A model generated the notes under the pieces. It was given only the letters and a program-made list of their open reading frames with translations. It was not told the origin of the DNA and did not search any database. Made by a program: the position numbers and the translations under genes. 64,000 nucleotides of DNA from Ruania zhangjianzhongii (GTDB lineage: Bacteria > Actinomycetota > Actinomycetes > Actinomycetales > Beutenbergiaceae): the NCBI RefSeq assembly GCF_008000995.1, contig NZ_CP042828.1:4082882-4146881 (forward strand). Direction: 5' to 3'. Within the stretch, counting starts at the first letter, position 1. Each line of letters begins with the position of its first letter. Positions 53,815-62,903 of the stretch are shown here, in pieces.

Positions 53815-55170
53815 TCAGGCCAGGGCGAGTCGCTCCCGGACGACGTCACTGAGAACATCCGCCTCACGCTCGGCCTGATCCTCAGAAGCGGCCTCAACCA
53901 TCACCCGGACCAGTGGCTCAGTACCGGAAGGGCGCAGCAATACCCGGCCGCTGGTGCCCAGCCGCTGCTCGGCTGCCGTGACGGCAGCGGCGAGCACCTC
54001 GTCGCTGTCCACCCGGGACTTGTCCACTCCGGGCACGTTCACCAGCACCTGCGGGAGGCGGGTCATCACCCCCGCCAAATCGGCCAGCGAGCGGCCGCTC
54101 GCCGCCATCCGGGCGGCAAGCTGCAGGCTGGTCAGCACACCGTCTCCGGTGGTGGCGTGCTCGGCCAACACGATGTGCCCGGACTGTTCTCCGCCCAGGC
54201 TGTGCCCGCCGGCCCGCATCGCCTCCAGCACGTACCGGTCCCCCACCCCGGTCTGCACCAGGTTGATCCCGGCCTCCTGCATCGCCAGGGTCAACCCGAG
54301 GTTGCTCATCACGGTCACCACCAGGGTGCTGCCGGCCAACCGGCCGGACTCGTTCAGTCCCACGGCGAGGATGCCCATGATCTGGTCGCCGTCCACGAGG
54401 GCGCCGGTGTTGTCCACGGCCAGGCACCGGTCGGCGTCGCCGTCGTAGGCGACGCCGAAGTCGGCCCCGGAGGCGAGCGTCACGGCCTGCAGCTGCTCCG
54501 GATGCGTGGACCCACACTGCTCGTTGATGTTGCGCCCGTCCGGCGAGGCGTTGATCACCACCACATCCGCACCGGCCGCACGCAACGCGGCCGGACCCAC
54601 CTCACTGGCGGCACCGTTGGCGCAGTCGACGGCGATCCGCAAGCCGGACAGGTCGACGTCGATCGTGCCGAGCAGGTGCTGGACGTACCGGTCCCCGGCC
54701 TCGCCGCGGTTCTGCGTCACCGTGCCGACATCGGCCCCGATCGGCAGCTCCCAGTCGGTAGACAGGTTGGCCTCGATCGCGTCCTCGACCGCATCGTCGA
54801 GCTTGACCCCGCCGCGGGTGAAGAACTTGATGCCGTTGTCCGCCATCGGGTTGTGCGAGGCGGAGATCATCACCGCAAGGTCCACGTCCTCGGCACCGGT
54901 CAGGTAGGCGACCGCCGGGGTGGGCAGCACACCGAGATCCTCCACGTCCACTCCGGCGCTGGACATACCGGCCACCACCGCGGCGGAGAGGAAGTGGCCG
55001 GAGAGCCGGGGGTCTCGGGCCACGATGGCCCGGGGCCGGCTCCCGGTCAGCCGCCCTTGCTCCCCCAGCACGTGCACGGCTGCGGTACCCAGATGCAACG
55101 CCAACGAGGCAGTGACCTCTCGGTTCGCCAGTCCCCGCACGCCGTCCGTTCCGAACAGTCGTCGCCCCAT
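53815..55170 (-). CDS. glmM: Phosphoglucosamine mutase
   Basis: The 451-residue enzyme converts glucosamine-6-phosphate to glucosamine-1-phosphate for UDP-GlcNAc. The N-terminus is [19 protein letters not shown], the phosphoserine loop is [18 protein letters not shown] near residue 100, the metal loop is [14 protein letters not shown] near 240, and the sugar loop is [10 protein letters not shown] near 325. The C-terminal [15 protein letters not shown] binds the phosphate. ATG at 55170. It follows rpsI on the same strand with a 103-bp gap. Confidence 0.97.
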   Translation of the reverse strand: MGRRLFGTDGVRGLANREVTASLALHLGTAAVHVLGEQGRLTGSRPRAIVARDPRLSGHFLSAAVVAGMSSAGVDVEDLGVLPTPAVAYLTGAEDVDLAVMISASHNPMADNGIKFFTRGGVKLDDAVEDAIEANLSTDWELPIGADVGTVTQNRGEAGDRYVQHLLGTIDVDLSGLRIAVDCANGAASEVGPAALRAAGADVVVINASPDGRNINEQCGSTHPEQLQAVTLASGADFGVAYDGDADRCLAVDNTGALVDGDQIMGILAVGLNESGRLAGSTLVVTVMSNLGLTLAMQEAGINLVQTGVGDRYVLEAMRAGGHSLGGEQSGHIVLAEHATTGDGVLTSLQLAARMAASGRSLADLAGVMTRLPQVLVNVPGVDKSRVDSDEVLAAAVTAAEQRLGTSGRVLLRPSGTEPLVRVMVEAASEDQAEREADVLSDVVRERLALA

Positions 55171-55273
55171 CTGTGGTCCTTCTTTCGATTTTCCGCCCGC
55201 TGCTCGGACGTGCCTGGATACACCATCGGCCCCGGCGGACTAGGTCCGAACGGGGCCGATGATAGTGCGCGGG

Positions 55274-55762
55274 TCAGCGCTTGGAGTACTGCGGTGCCTT
55301 ACGGGCCTTCTTCAGACCGGCCTTCTTCCGCTCGGTGGCGCGCGCGTCCCGAGTGAGGTACCCGGCCTTCTTCAGCGCGGCCCGGTTGGAGTCGGCGTCG
55401 ATCTGGTTCAGCGCACGGGCGATCGCCAGACGCAGTGCACCGGCCTGGCCGGAGGCGCCGCCACCGGTGATGCGGGCGACGACGTCGAAGCGGCCCTCCA
55501 GGTCGAGCAGGGCGAACGGGGCGTTCACCAGCTGCTGGTGCAACTTGTTCGGGAAGTAGTCCTCCAGGGTGCGGCCGTTCACCTTGTAGGTGCCGGTGCC
55601 CGGAATCAGTCGCACGCGGGCGATAGCTTCCTTGCGGCGGCCCAGGGCCTGGCCGGGGGCGGTCAGCGAGCTGCCTCCACCGGTCGGTGCCTCACTCTCG
55701 GAGGTGTAGGTGCTCGGGGCGTCGCCCACGAGTTCCTCGGTCTCGGCTGTGGTCTCGGACAC
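55274..55762 (-). CDS. rpsI: Small ribosomal subunit protein uS9
   Basis: The 162-residue protein has an S9 core starting [19 protein letters not shown] and the conserved C-terminus [12 protein letters not shown], whose Arg contacts P-site tRNA. About 38 extra acidic/Ser-rich residues precede the core ([16 protein letters not shown]), a common actinobacterial extension. GTG at 55762 is the start. It follows rplM with a 38-bp gap, the near-universal pair. Confidence 0.97.
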   Translation of the reverse strand: MSETTAETEELVGDAPSTYTSESEAPTGGGSSLTAPGQALGRRKEAIARVRLIPGTGTYKVNGRTLEDYFPNKLHQQLVNAPFALLDLEGRFDVVARITGGGASGQAGALRLAIARALNQIDADSNRAALKKAGYLTRDARATERKKAGLKKARKAPQYSKR

Positions 55763-55800
55763 GGTTCTCCTCAGTTCAGTGTTCGCGTCAGCTCGCCGCG

Positions 55801-56244
55801 TTACTGCGCGACCTGGGTGATTTCGAAGGTCTCCGGCTTCTGCGCACCATGGGGGTGCTCAGCGCCGCGGTAGACCTTCAGCTTGTTCATCTGGGCACTG
55901 CCCAGGCGGTTCTTCGGGATCATGCCCCGGATCGCCTTCTCCACGGCCCGCTCCGGATTCTTCTCCAGGAGCTCGGCGTAGCTGGTGGCCTTCAGTCCAC
56001 CCGGGTAACCCGAGTGGCGGTAGGCGAGCTTCTTCTCCCGCTTCGCGCCGGTCAGCGCGACCTTGTCTGCGTTGATGATGATGACGAAGTCACCACCGTC
56101 CGCATGCGGGGCGAAGGTGGGCTTGTGCTTGCCCCGGAGCAGCGTGGCGGCGTGGGTCGCCAACCGGCCCAGGACGACGTCGGTAGCGTCGATGACGTAC
56201 CAGGCACGCTCGGTATCGCCGGGCTTGGGGGTGTACGTACGCAC
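55801..56244 (-). CDS. rplM: Large ribosomal subunit protein uL13
   Basis: The 147-residue protein begins [20 protein letters not shown] and carries [40 protein letters not shown] and [19 protein letters not shown], all standard L13 segments. GTG at 56244 is the start; an upstream in-frame ATG gives a basic extension without homology. L13 is a known autogenous repressor of rplM-rpsI in Escherichia coli. Confidence 0.97.
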   Translation of the reverse strand: MRTYTPKPGDTERAWYVIDATDVVLGRLATHAATLLRGKHKPTFAPHADGGDFVIIINADKVALTGAKREKKLAYRHSGYPGGLKATSYAELLEKNPERAVEKAIRGMIPKNRLGSAQMNKLKVYRGAEHPHGAQKPETFEITQVAQ

Positions 56245-56587
56245 GGTCGTAGCCTTCGTTCCTCTGCTGGTCTGTGGGGCTCGCCGTAACGGCCGCGGGC
56301 GGAATGCCCGCGCCATCGGAGACGAACCCCTTGGTCACTTCAACGTTGGTGAGCATCCTCCGGTCACGCGATGCGGTGAGTGGGAGGCACCGACCAGCGA
56401 GCGGACGCACAACGAGGCACCAGAGTACTCCGCGCCCCGGTCAACGGTCAAAGCACAGGATACCGGCCCGGGGCGATCTTGGTCACGTTCGCCCCACTGC
56501 TGCCGAGCCCAGCCCTCGCCCACGACACAGTACTCCGGGCTGGCGCCAGCCCGTGCGTGCCTGCCGCGTGCGTGTCAGGGTGAACAG
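56245..56587. other. Divergent region between rplM and the DUF5709 gene
   Basis: No gene. It contains the rplM promoter (separate entry) and a leader of about 170 nt that could host L13 autoregulation. I saw no strong promoter for the plus-strand gene. Confidence 0.4.
56422..56451 (-). promoter_or_regulatory. rplM-rpsI promoter
   Basis: On the minus strand TTGACC (complement of 56446-56451) and TACTCT (complement of 56422-56427) are 18 bp apart, about 170 bp before the rplM start. A second TTGACC lies 7 bases further on but is badly spaced. Confidence 0.55.
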
Positions 56588-56986
56588 ATGAGCTCCACCG
56601 ACGATACCGGGCCCGGGCCGGCCCCGGACTCCAACCAGCTGCCCCTGGAGGACACGCTCGAGGAGCGCGGCACCGAGGACCTCTTGAACGAGAGCTACTC
56701 CCCACCGGAACGCTCCCCCGGCCCGCACTGGGGTGAGACGCCCTATGAGGAAGCCGTCGGCGAACCACAGGGCGTCCGACTCTCGGCCGAGGTGCCAGAG
56801 GATGCCGGCCCGGACGCGTCCCGGCAGGCCGATCGCGCCGGTCGTCTCGTCGAGGGCGAGGCGTCCGACCAGGCCGAAGATGTGGGGGTGGCCGGCGGTG
56901 CCGCTACCGCCGAGGAGGCTGCGATGCACCTGGTGGACGAGGACGGCCAGGCGCCACTGGCCGCTGTCACCCCGGAGCAGCCCTGA
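56588..56986 (+). CDS. DUF5709 domain-containing protein
   Basis: A 132-residue acidic, soluble protein of unknown function. It matches the actinobacterial DUF5709 pattern: LLNESYSPPERSPGPHWGET near residue 38, LSAEVPE, then GRLVEGEA and a C-terminal VGVAGGAATAEEAAMHLVDE. No catalytic motif or signal peptide is seen. ATG at 56588. It stands alone, convergent with truA. Confidence 0.8.
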   Translation: MSSTDDTGPGPAPDSNQLPLEDTLEERGTEDLLNESYSPPERSPGPHWGETPYEEAVGEPQGVRLSAEVPEDAGPDASRQADRAGRLVEGEASDQAEDVGVAGGAATAEEAAMHLVDEDGQAPLAAVTPEQP

Positions 56987-57076
56987 CCCCAGGTGGCCCG
57001 CAGCGGGGCTGATGACGGTCCTCCCCGGAGCGGCCCTGACCCCAGGGCCACGCCGGCCTCCGCCGACCCCGGTGAG

Positions 57077-57988
57077 CTACGCCGTCGGCGAGGTGGGAGG
57101 CAGGGTGCGCATCGCGCGCGCCTGCTGCGCTCGGAGGCCGTACGCCTCCTCCTGCGGGTACCCGACCTCCTCGAGGGCCAGCCCCAAGGCGGGTGCCACC
57201 TGGACCGCCGAGTCCCGCAGACCGGCGCCGAGCACCTCGGCGGGCCAGCCCACCGGCCGGCGGCCCTCCCCCACCGCCAGGCTCGCGCCCACCAGCGCGC
57301 GCACCATGGAGTGACAGAACGCATCCGCGCGCACCCGCGCGAGAACCAGGCCGGACTCGGTACGCTCCCAGGCGAACTCCTGCAGGATGCGGATGGTGGT
57401 GGCGCCCTCGCGTGGTTTGCAGTAGGCGGCGAAGTCGTGCTCGCCGGTCAGCAGGTGCGCGGCGGCGTTCATCGCCGTCTCGTCCAGGGCGCGCCGGTGC
57501 CAGAGCACCGAGGACCGCCGCAGCGGGTCGCGGGTGGTGAGGCGATCGCTGATCCGGTAGCTGTACCGGCGCCACAGGGCGGAGAAGCGGGCGTCGAAGG
57601 TCTCCGGCACCTGCCGCACACCCTGGATCACCACATCATCGTCGAGCACCGCGCTCAACCGGTGCGCGAGCGCCACCGCCGGAGTCCGGTCGCTGCGGCC
57701 AGGAGTGGCACTCCACTGCTCGGCCGGCAGGTCCACATGGGCCACCTGCCCGCGGGCGTGCACTCCGGCGTCGGTGCGCCCGGCCACGGTCAGTCGCGGC
57801 GGTTCGGCCAGCCGCAGCACTTGGGCCAGACCCTCCTCGACCGCCTGCTGCACCGTGCGCAGACCGGGCTGGCGGGCCCAGCCAGAGAATGCGGTGCCGG
57901 CGTAGGCGATGTCCAACCGTGCCCGCACGGTGGCAGGGGCCTGCGGCTCCGCCGGTGGTGCGGTGTGCTCCCCGCTGTTCTCGCCCAC
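57077..57988 (-). CDS. truA: tRNA pseudouridine synthase A
   Basis: The 303-residue enzyme modifies U38-U40 of the tRNA anticodon arm. The catalytic Asp is in VAGRTDAGVHARGQVAHV near residue 70; RLDIAYAGTAFSGWARQPG and SALWRRYSYRI are family motifs, as is VRADAFCHSMVRALVGASL near 240. GTG at 57988 is used; GTG at 57928 (283 residues) begins nearer to the conserved core and is also possible. In many actinobacteria truA is next to rplM; here the DUF5709 gene and the intergenic region separate them. Confidence 0.94.
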   Translation of the reverse strand: MGENSGEHTAPPAEPQAPATVRARLDIAYAGTAFSGWARQPGLRTVQQAVEEGLAQVLRLAEPPRLTVAGRTDAGVHARGQVAHVDLPAEQWSATPGRSDRTPAVALAHRLSAVLDDDVVIQGVRQVPETFDARFSALWRRYSYRISDRLTTRDPLRRSSVLWHRRALDETAMNAAAHLLTGEHDFAAYCKPREGATTIRILQEFAWERTESGLVLARVRADAFCHSMVRALVGASLAVGEGRRPVGWPAEVLGAGLRDSAVQVAPALGLALEEVGYPQEEAYGLRAQQARAMRTLPPTSPTA

Positions 57989-58028
57989 GAGCCCCAGTCC
58001 ATCACACCTGGCCGGTAAGGTGGGCGGA

Positions 58029-58787
58029 GTGCAGCAGACCCCGCCCACACTCGCCGTCGACTGCGGTGGCGGCGGTATCAAGGCCTCGGTGCTGGATGCC
58101 GCCGGGACGATGCACGCCCAGCCGGTCCGGGCCGCCACCCCGTACCCGCTGTCCCCCCAGCGGCTGGTCTCGCTGATCACCGATCTGGCCGGAAAGCTGC
58201 CGGAGGCGGGGCGAGCCACCGTCGGGATGCCGGGGATGATCCGGCACGGGGTGGTGGTGGCCACCCCGCACTACGTGACCAAGGCCGGTCCGCGCACCCG
58301 GGTCCTGCCCGAGCTGGTGGACGCCTGGTCCGGGTTCGACATGCGCGCTGCGATCGAGCGCGGGCTGGAGATGCCGGCGCTGGTGCTCAACGACGCCGAG
58401 GTGCACGGTGCCGGCGTGGTGGCCGGGGCCGGGTTGGAGCTGATGCTCACCTTTGGCACGGGGCTGGGTAATGCTCTTTTCGACGGCGGAGTGCTGGCTC
58501 CGCATCAGGAGCTCTCCCAGTCTCCGGTGCGGTGGGGGCTGACCTACGACGAGTACGTGGGCGAGCACGAGCGGCTCCGCCTCGGGGATGCCCAGTGGTC
58601 CCGGCGGATCCGGCGGGTGGTGGAGGCGCTGCGCCCGGTCTATCTGTGGGACCGCCTGTATGTGGGCGGCGGGAACTCTCGCCGGCTCACCCCGCAGGTG
58701 GTGGAAAAGCTCGGTGATGACGTGGTGATCGTGCCGAACAGTGCCGGGATCATCGGCGGTGTGCGGGCCTGGTCGCTGCAGGTCTGA
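58029..58787 (+). CDS. ROK / polyphosphate glucokinase-like protein
   Basis: A 252-residue ASKHA-fold protein: phosphate-1 loop LAVDCGGGGIKASVLDAAG, MPGMIRHGVVVATPHY, LVLNDAEVHGAGVV, TFGTGLGNALFDGGVLAP (phosphate-2) and RLYVGGGNSRRL. The order matches polyphosphate/ATP glucokinases (PPGK) of actinobacteria. The usual IDIGGTGIKG reads VDCGGGGIKA, and the GHxxx segment with the zinc site of other ROK proteins is absent. Glucose phosphorylation is likely but not certain. It is divergent from truA with a 40-bp gap; GTG at 58020 is an alternative start. Confidence 0.75.
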   Translation: MQQTPPTLAVDCGGGGIKASVLDAAGTMHAQPVRAATPYPLSPQRLVSLITDLAGKLPEAGRATVGMPGMIRHGVVVATPHYVTKAGPRTRVLPELVDAWSGFDMRAAIERGLEMPALVLNDAEVHGAGVVAGAGLELMLTFGTGLGNALFDGGVLAPHQELSQSPVRWGLTYDEYVGEHERLRLGDAQWSRRIRRVVEALRPVYLWDRLYVGGGNSRRLTPQVVEKLGDDVVIVPNSAGIIGGVRAWSLQV

Positions 58788-58832
58788 CCGACCGGGGCTG
58801 GCCCGGCGAGAACTGGCACGGGCCGGGTCGGT

Positions 58833-60836
58833 TCACTCGTCGAAGGGCAGGTCCGTGCTCGTCGGGATCAGCGCGTCTGCGCGATCGCTGATGCTGGCCG
58901 CCGTGCTGGGTACCCCGGCCGATGCCGCACTGCCGTCGAGGGCAGCGACACCCTCCTCGGGCACCAGCCGCAGCCGTGGTGTGGGCCGGGGCGCACCGGT
59001 AGACATCGCACCGGCGGGCCAGGTCTGAGCCAGGCCGAGGACGTCATCGGTGGCGGTGTTCAGCCGGGCGCGCTGCGCATCCGTGGGTACATACGAGGGC
59101 AGCTCCCCCGCCGCCCCGGCGCCGGCCAGATCGGGGTAGGGCGTCCCGCCGGGGGCGGGCGCGGTGTACCCGTGCTGCCAACTGCCGAGCCACTGCTCCA
59201 AACCCGCACCCGCGGTCCGTAGCCGGATCCAGCGATGGTTGTCGAAGCCGTGCGTGGGTACCTGGCCCGGCTGCGGTCCGGCGAACACGTCGACCAGGCG
59301 GCCGGCGGCGGCGTGGCCCCGGTCGGCCAGTGCGCTCACCACCTCGGGCGGCATGGCCAGGTTCATCCCGCCTTCGTCCTTGGTGTGCCTGATCAGCACC
59401 ACCCGGTCGCGGTAGCCAGGAAGCACAAGCTGGGCTTCGTCCACCCAACTGCGCGCGGTCTCCACCAGCGCGTTCAGAAAGCCGAACAGGCCACCGAGGC
59501 CGATCGGCGAGAGCGTGCGCCAGGTGCGGTAGCCGCCGCCGATGTTGTTCGTGGGCAGGTAGACGTTCTTCGCCGGGTCCGGATCGGCCTGCGCGCCGTC
59601 CGGGAGCTGACCCAGATTGATCGCGAACGTGGGCCGGGTGGGCAGCGGGCTGTCGAAGAAGTGCACCGGCAGATTCGCGCACAGGCCGCCGTCGCTGAAC
59701 CAGTTGGTGGCGAACTCCGGGCGAGAGCGCACCGCGGTGAGTGCCTCGGCCGGATCGGAGTCCGGGTTCGCGGTGAGCCACTCCTCGGCCTGGCTGCGGA
59801 AGGAGGTGTTCACCTCGCGGGAGAAGTCCACGGCGAGCAGCGGGACGGCGGCGATGAGCACCGGGAAGCTCAAGCTCAGCCGGGTGGCAAAAAGGATGGG
59901 CACGCGCTCGGGCGGGGGCATCCGGACCAGGCCGCGGTCGCGTGCACAGGCGTCGAGCACTGCACCCCACCGGTCCCGGCGGCTGGTGGCTGGTGAAGCC
60001 GGAACGGGCCCGGTGAGCCAGTCGACCACGTCGGCCGGGAAGTAGTCGGCCATCACGGCCGGGTCCAGGTAGTACTCGCGGGCGGCCCACGGCATGCTCA
60101 TCGGCTGGTGCCGGGTGACGTTCGTGGTCATCGTCCGCAGGGTGATGCCTGCCTCGTTCAGGTCGCCGAAGGTCACCGGGGCATCGGTGGGTGCCCGCCC
60201 GGCCATGGTCTGGATCCGTTCGTGCAGCCACGGGGTGAGCGCCGGTGCCCCCTTCGCACCCACTCCGGGCATCCCGGTGCACATTCCCCATCCGGTCAGC
60301 CTCCCGGCCAGCCCGACGGCGGAGAGGGCGAGACCGAACACCCCGCCCAGGATCGCCAGCACGACGGCGGCGACCACACCCGCCCACCCTCCGGACTGAC
60401 CGGCGAGCACGGCGAGCACGATGCCGGGAAGGGCGCCGACCAGCAGTGACCACCAGAAGCCGCGGAGCACGGCACCGACGATGCCGACAGCTCGCGACAT
60501 CCCCTTCTTCATCGCCGCGGTGAGCACCCCGAACAGCGGCGAGGCCATCCGCGTGGGCTGGAACAGCCGGAGCAGCACGGAGCCGCCGGCCGGGGAGGGT
60601 GCGGTGATGTCGTCCGGCATCTGCTCCAGCTCGGTGAACCCGCCGGACTCGCGGCCGAGCTCAGCGGCGGCCGCGGCTGCTGCCGCGATGGCTCCGGCGG
60701 AGGCACCGCCGACGGAGCGCAGCCGGTAGGTCTTGGCGAGCTCGCACACCGCCCGCGGGTAGATGACGCCGGAGGTGATGCCGCCTTTCATCACCAGGTC
60801 GCACTCGAGGGGCGGATGGGTCGGGTACGCGCTCAT
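58833..60836 (-). CDS. Patatin-like phospholipase with internal membrane segments
   Basis: The 667-residue protein has a split patatin domain. ECDLVMKGGITSGVIYP (oxyanion loop) and GGASAGA with nucleophile Ser46 lie at the N-terminus. Two to three hydrophobic segments (about 115-180) follow, and the catalytic Asp is in NWFSDGGLCANLPVHF near 390. The C-terminal third has no recognised domain. Patatins hydrolyse acyl esters of lipids; the membrane segments suggest it is anchored. The start is ATG at 60836. It is divergent from the ABC exporter gene. Confidence 0.85.
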   Translation of the reverse strand: MSAYPTHPPLECDLVMKGGITSGVIYPRAVCELAKTYRLRSVGGASAGAIAAAAAAAAELGRESGGFTELEQMPDDITAPSPAGGSVLLRLFQPTRMASPLFGVLTAAMKKGMSRAVGIVGAVLRGFWWSLLVGALPGIVLAVLAGQSGGWAGVVAAVVLAILGGVFGLALSAVGLAGRLTGWGMCTGMPGVGAKGAPALTPWLHERIQTMAGRAPTDAPVTFGDLNEAGITLRTMTTNVTRHQPMSMPWAAREYYLDPAVMADYFPADVVDWLTGPVPASPATSRRDRWGAVLDACARDRGLVRMPPPERVPILFATRLSLSFPVLIAAVPLLAVDFSREVNTSFRSQAEEWLTANPDSDPAEALTAVRSRPEFATNWFSDGGLCANLPVHFFDSPLPTRPTFAINLGQLPDGAQADPDPAKNVYLPTNNIGGGYRTWRTLSPIGLGGLFGFLNALVETARSWVDEAQLVLPGYRDRVVLIRHTKDEGGMNLAMPPEVVSALADRGHAAAGRLVDVFAGPQPGQVPTHGFDNHRWIRLRTAGAGLEQWLGSWQHGYTAPAPGGTPYPDLAGAGAAGELPSYVPTDAQRARLNTATDDVLGLAQTWPAGAMSTGAPRPTPRLRLVPEEGVAALDGSAASAGVPSTAASISDRADALIPTSTDLPFDE

Positions 60837-61023
60837 GGCGGGCTCCAGGACGGGGGCTCAATCGTCCCACCGAAAGGCCTCGTGCGGGGCAGAATCGCCG
60901 CGACGGTGAACGCCCGTCCAGTCCGCCCGCTTATCACCCGGGCAATTCCCGCTCCGATCCCAGAAAACTTCGCCCATCTTTTGGTTGAATAAGAGCCGGC
61001 CCCTGGTGCAAGGAGGACCTCCG

Positions 61024-62901
61024 ATGGCGGCGCCCAACGACGGCCACGTCGACCCGGCGCAGTTGCGCGCGCAGGCCCGTTCCCAGCGCAAGTCGCTGAG
61101 CCGGCTCTCGGTGCTGATCCGGCAGAGCGTGCGGCTGGTGTGGGCCTCCGGGCGCGGACTGTTCCTGGGGCTGCTGGCGCTGCAGATCGCCGCCGCGCTC
61201 GCGCTCGCCGGCCAGGTGCTCGCCGTGCAGGCGGTGCTGGCTGCGGTGCTCGATCTGGAGGCCGGTTCGCAGGCGAGCGCCGCACTGTGGGTTCCGGTGC
61301 TGCTGCTCGCCGTACTGACCGCGGTGACCTCGATCATCAGTGCCGTGCAGGGGCACATGCAGCGGCTGCTCGGGGAGCGGGTGGCACGGTCGATGTGGGA
61401 CCAGGTGCTCGAGGTCTCCACCGGGGTGGGCCTGGCCAGCTTCGAGTCCCCGGACTTCTTCAACCGGCTGCAGCGGGTGCAGTCGAACGCGCTCTCCCGG
61501 CCGTACCAGGTGACCCAGGGCCTGATCGCGATGGGTGGGGCGCTCGCTGCCGGCATCGGGGTGGGCGCCGCACTGGTGAGCATCAGCCCGCTGCTGCTCC
61601 CGCTGCTGATCATCGGCGGGGTTCCGGTGCTGCTGTCCAGCCGGCGGGAGAGCCGGCTGGAGTTCGACTTCGCGATGACGCAGACCCCGGTGCTGCGGAT
61701 GCGCCAGTACCTCACCCTGGTGCAGACCGGACGGGAGGAGGCCAAGGAGGTCCGGGCGTTCGGGCTGGCGGCGTGGCTGCACGCCCGGTTCGCCCTCGTG
61801 TACGACACCTACCTGGGCGATCTTTCTCGCCACCTGCGCCGGCGCGCCACTCTCTCCGTCCTCGGAAACCTGGGCAGCGCCGTCGTGCTGGTGCTCACGC
61901 TCGCGGCTCTGGTCTGGATGATCCTCACCGGCCAGGTGACCGTGGCGGGGGCCGGGGCGGCGATCGTGGCGATCCGGATGCTGGCCACCCAGATCCAGAC
62001 GCTGTTCGCCGGGGTGCAGCGGATCTTCGAGTCCGGCCTGTTCCTGGAGGACCTGCGCGGGTTCCTCGCACTCGCCGAGCCGGCGCGGGAGGACGTGCGC
62101 GGCCCGGATGCCCCGGCCGGCTTCGCCGCGGTGGGCGCGGATCGGGTCTCCTTCACCTATCCCGGCTCGGAGCAGCCGGCGGTGCGCGAGGCCACAGTGG
62201 ACCTGCGTGCCGGCGAGGTGGTGGCGGTGGTCGGGGAGAACGGCTCCGGCAAGACCACACTGGCGAAGATGCTCGCTGGCCTGTACGAGCCGAGCACGGG
62301 CGCGATCCGGTGGGACGGCACGGACATTCGGCAGTGGTCGTTGGCGAGCGTGCGGTCCAAGATCGCGGTGATCTTCCAGGACTTCGTGCGGTATGCGCTC
62401 AGCGCCGAGGACAACATCGCCACCGGTGATGTTTCCCAGCCACCGACCAGTGACCGGGTACGGCGGGCGGCGCGGGCGGCCGGGGCAGCAGAGGCGATCG
62501 AGTCGATGCCAGACGGCTACGCGACCCCACTCTCCCGGCTGTTCGCCGGCGGCCGGGACCTCTCCGGAGGGCAGTGGCAGCGGGTGGCGATCGCCCGCGG
62601 CTACTACCGGGATGCGCAGCTGGTGATCCTGGACGAGCCGTCCGCCGCACTGGACCCGCGAGCCGAGCACGAGCTGTTCGCGAGCCTGCGGCACACCCTG
62701 GAGGGGCGCACCGCGCTGTTCATCTCGCACCGGTTCTCCACGGTGCGCGCAGCTGACCGGATCTACGTGATGGACGCCGGCTCAGTGGTGGAGCACGGCA
62801 CACACGAGGAGCTGATGGCCGCCGAGGGTCAGTACGCGGACCTGTTCCGGGTGCAGGCGGCGGCCTACCTGCCGCCGGAGCAGGCCGGCGAGACGGTCTG
62901 A
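61024..62901 (+). CDS. ABC exporter (fused membrane and ATPase domains)
   Basis: The 625-residue half-transporter has an N-terminal six-helix exporter domain (about 45-330, LIRQSVRLVWASGRGLFLGL onward) and a C-terminal ATPase with Walker A VGENGSGKTTLAKML, Q-loop VIFQDFVRYAL, signature LSGGQWQRVAIAR and Walker B LVILDEPSAALDP. It probably homodimerises to export a lipid, peptide or drug. ATG at 61024 follows AAGGAGG at seven bases. It is divergent from the patatin-like gene, so a lipid link is possible but unproven. Confidence 0.92.
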   Translation: MAAPNDGHVDPAQLRAQARSQRKSLSRLSVLIRQSVRLVWASGRGLFLGLLALQIAAALALAGQVLAVQAVLAAVLDLEAGSQASAALWVPVLLLAVLTAVTSIISAVQGHMQRLLGERVARSMWDQVLEVSTGVGLASFESPDFFNRLQRVQSNALSRPYQVTQGLIAMGGALAAGIGVGAALVSISPLLLPLLIIGGVPVLLSSRRESRLEFDFAMTQTPVLRMRQYLTLVQTGREEAKEVRAFGLAAWLHARFALVYDTYLGDLSRHLRRRATLSVLGNLGSAVVLVLTLAALVWMILTGQVTVAGAGAAIVAIRMLATQIQTLFAGVQRIFESGLFLEDLRGFLALAEPAREDVRGPDAPAGFAAVGADRVSFTYPGSEQPAVREATVDLRAGEVVAVVGENGSGKTTLAKMLAGLYEPSTGAIRWDGTDIRQWSLASVRSKIAVIFQDFVRYALSAEDNIATGDVSQPPTSDRVRRAARAAGAAEAIESMPDGYATPLSRLFAGGRDLSGGQWQRVAIARGYYRDAQLVILDEPSAALDPRAEHELFASLRHTLEGRTALFISHRFSTVRAADRIYVMDAGSVVEHGTHEELMAAEGQYADLFRVQAAAYLPPEQAGETV

Positions 62902-62903
62902 GA

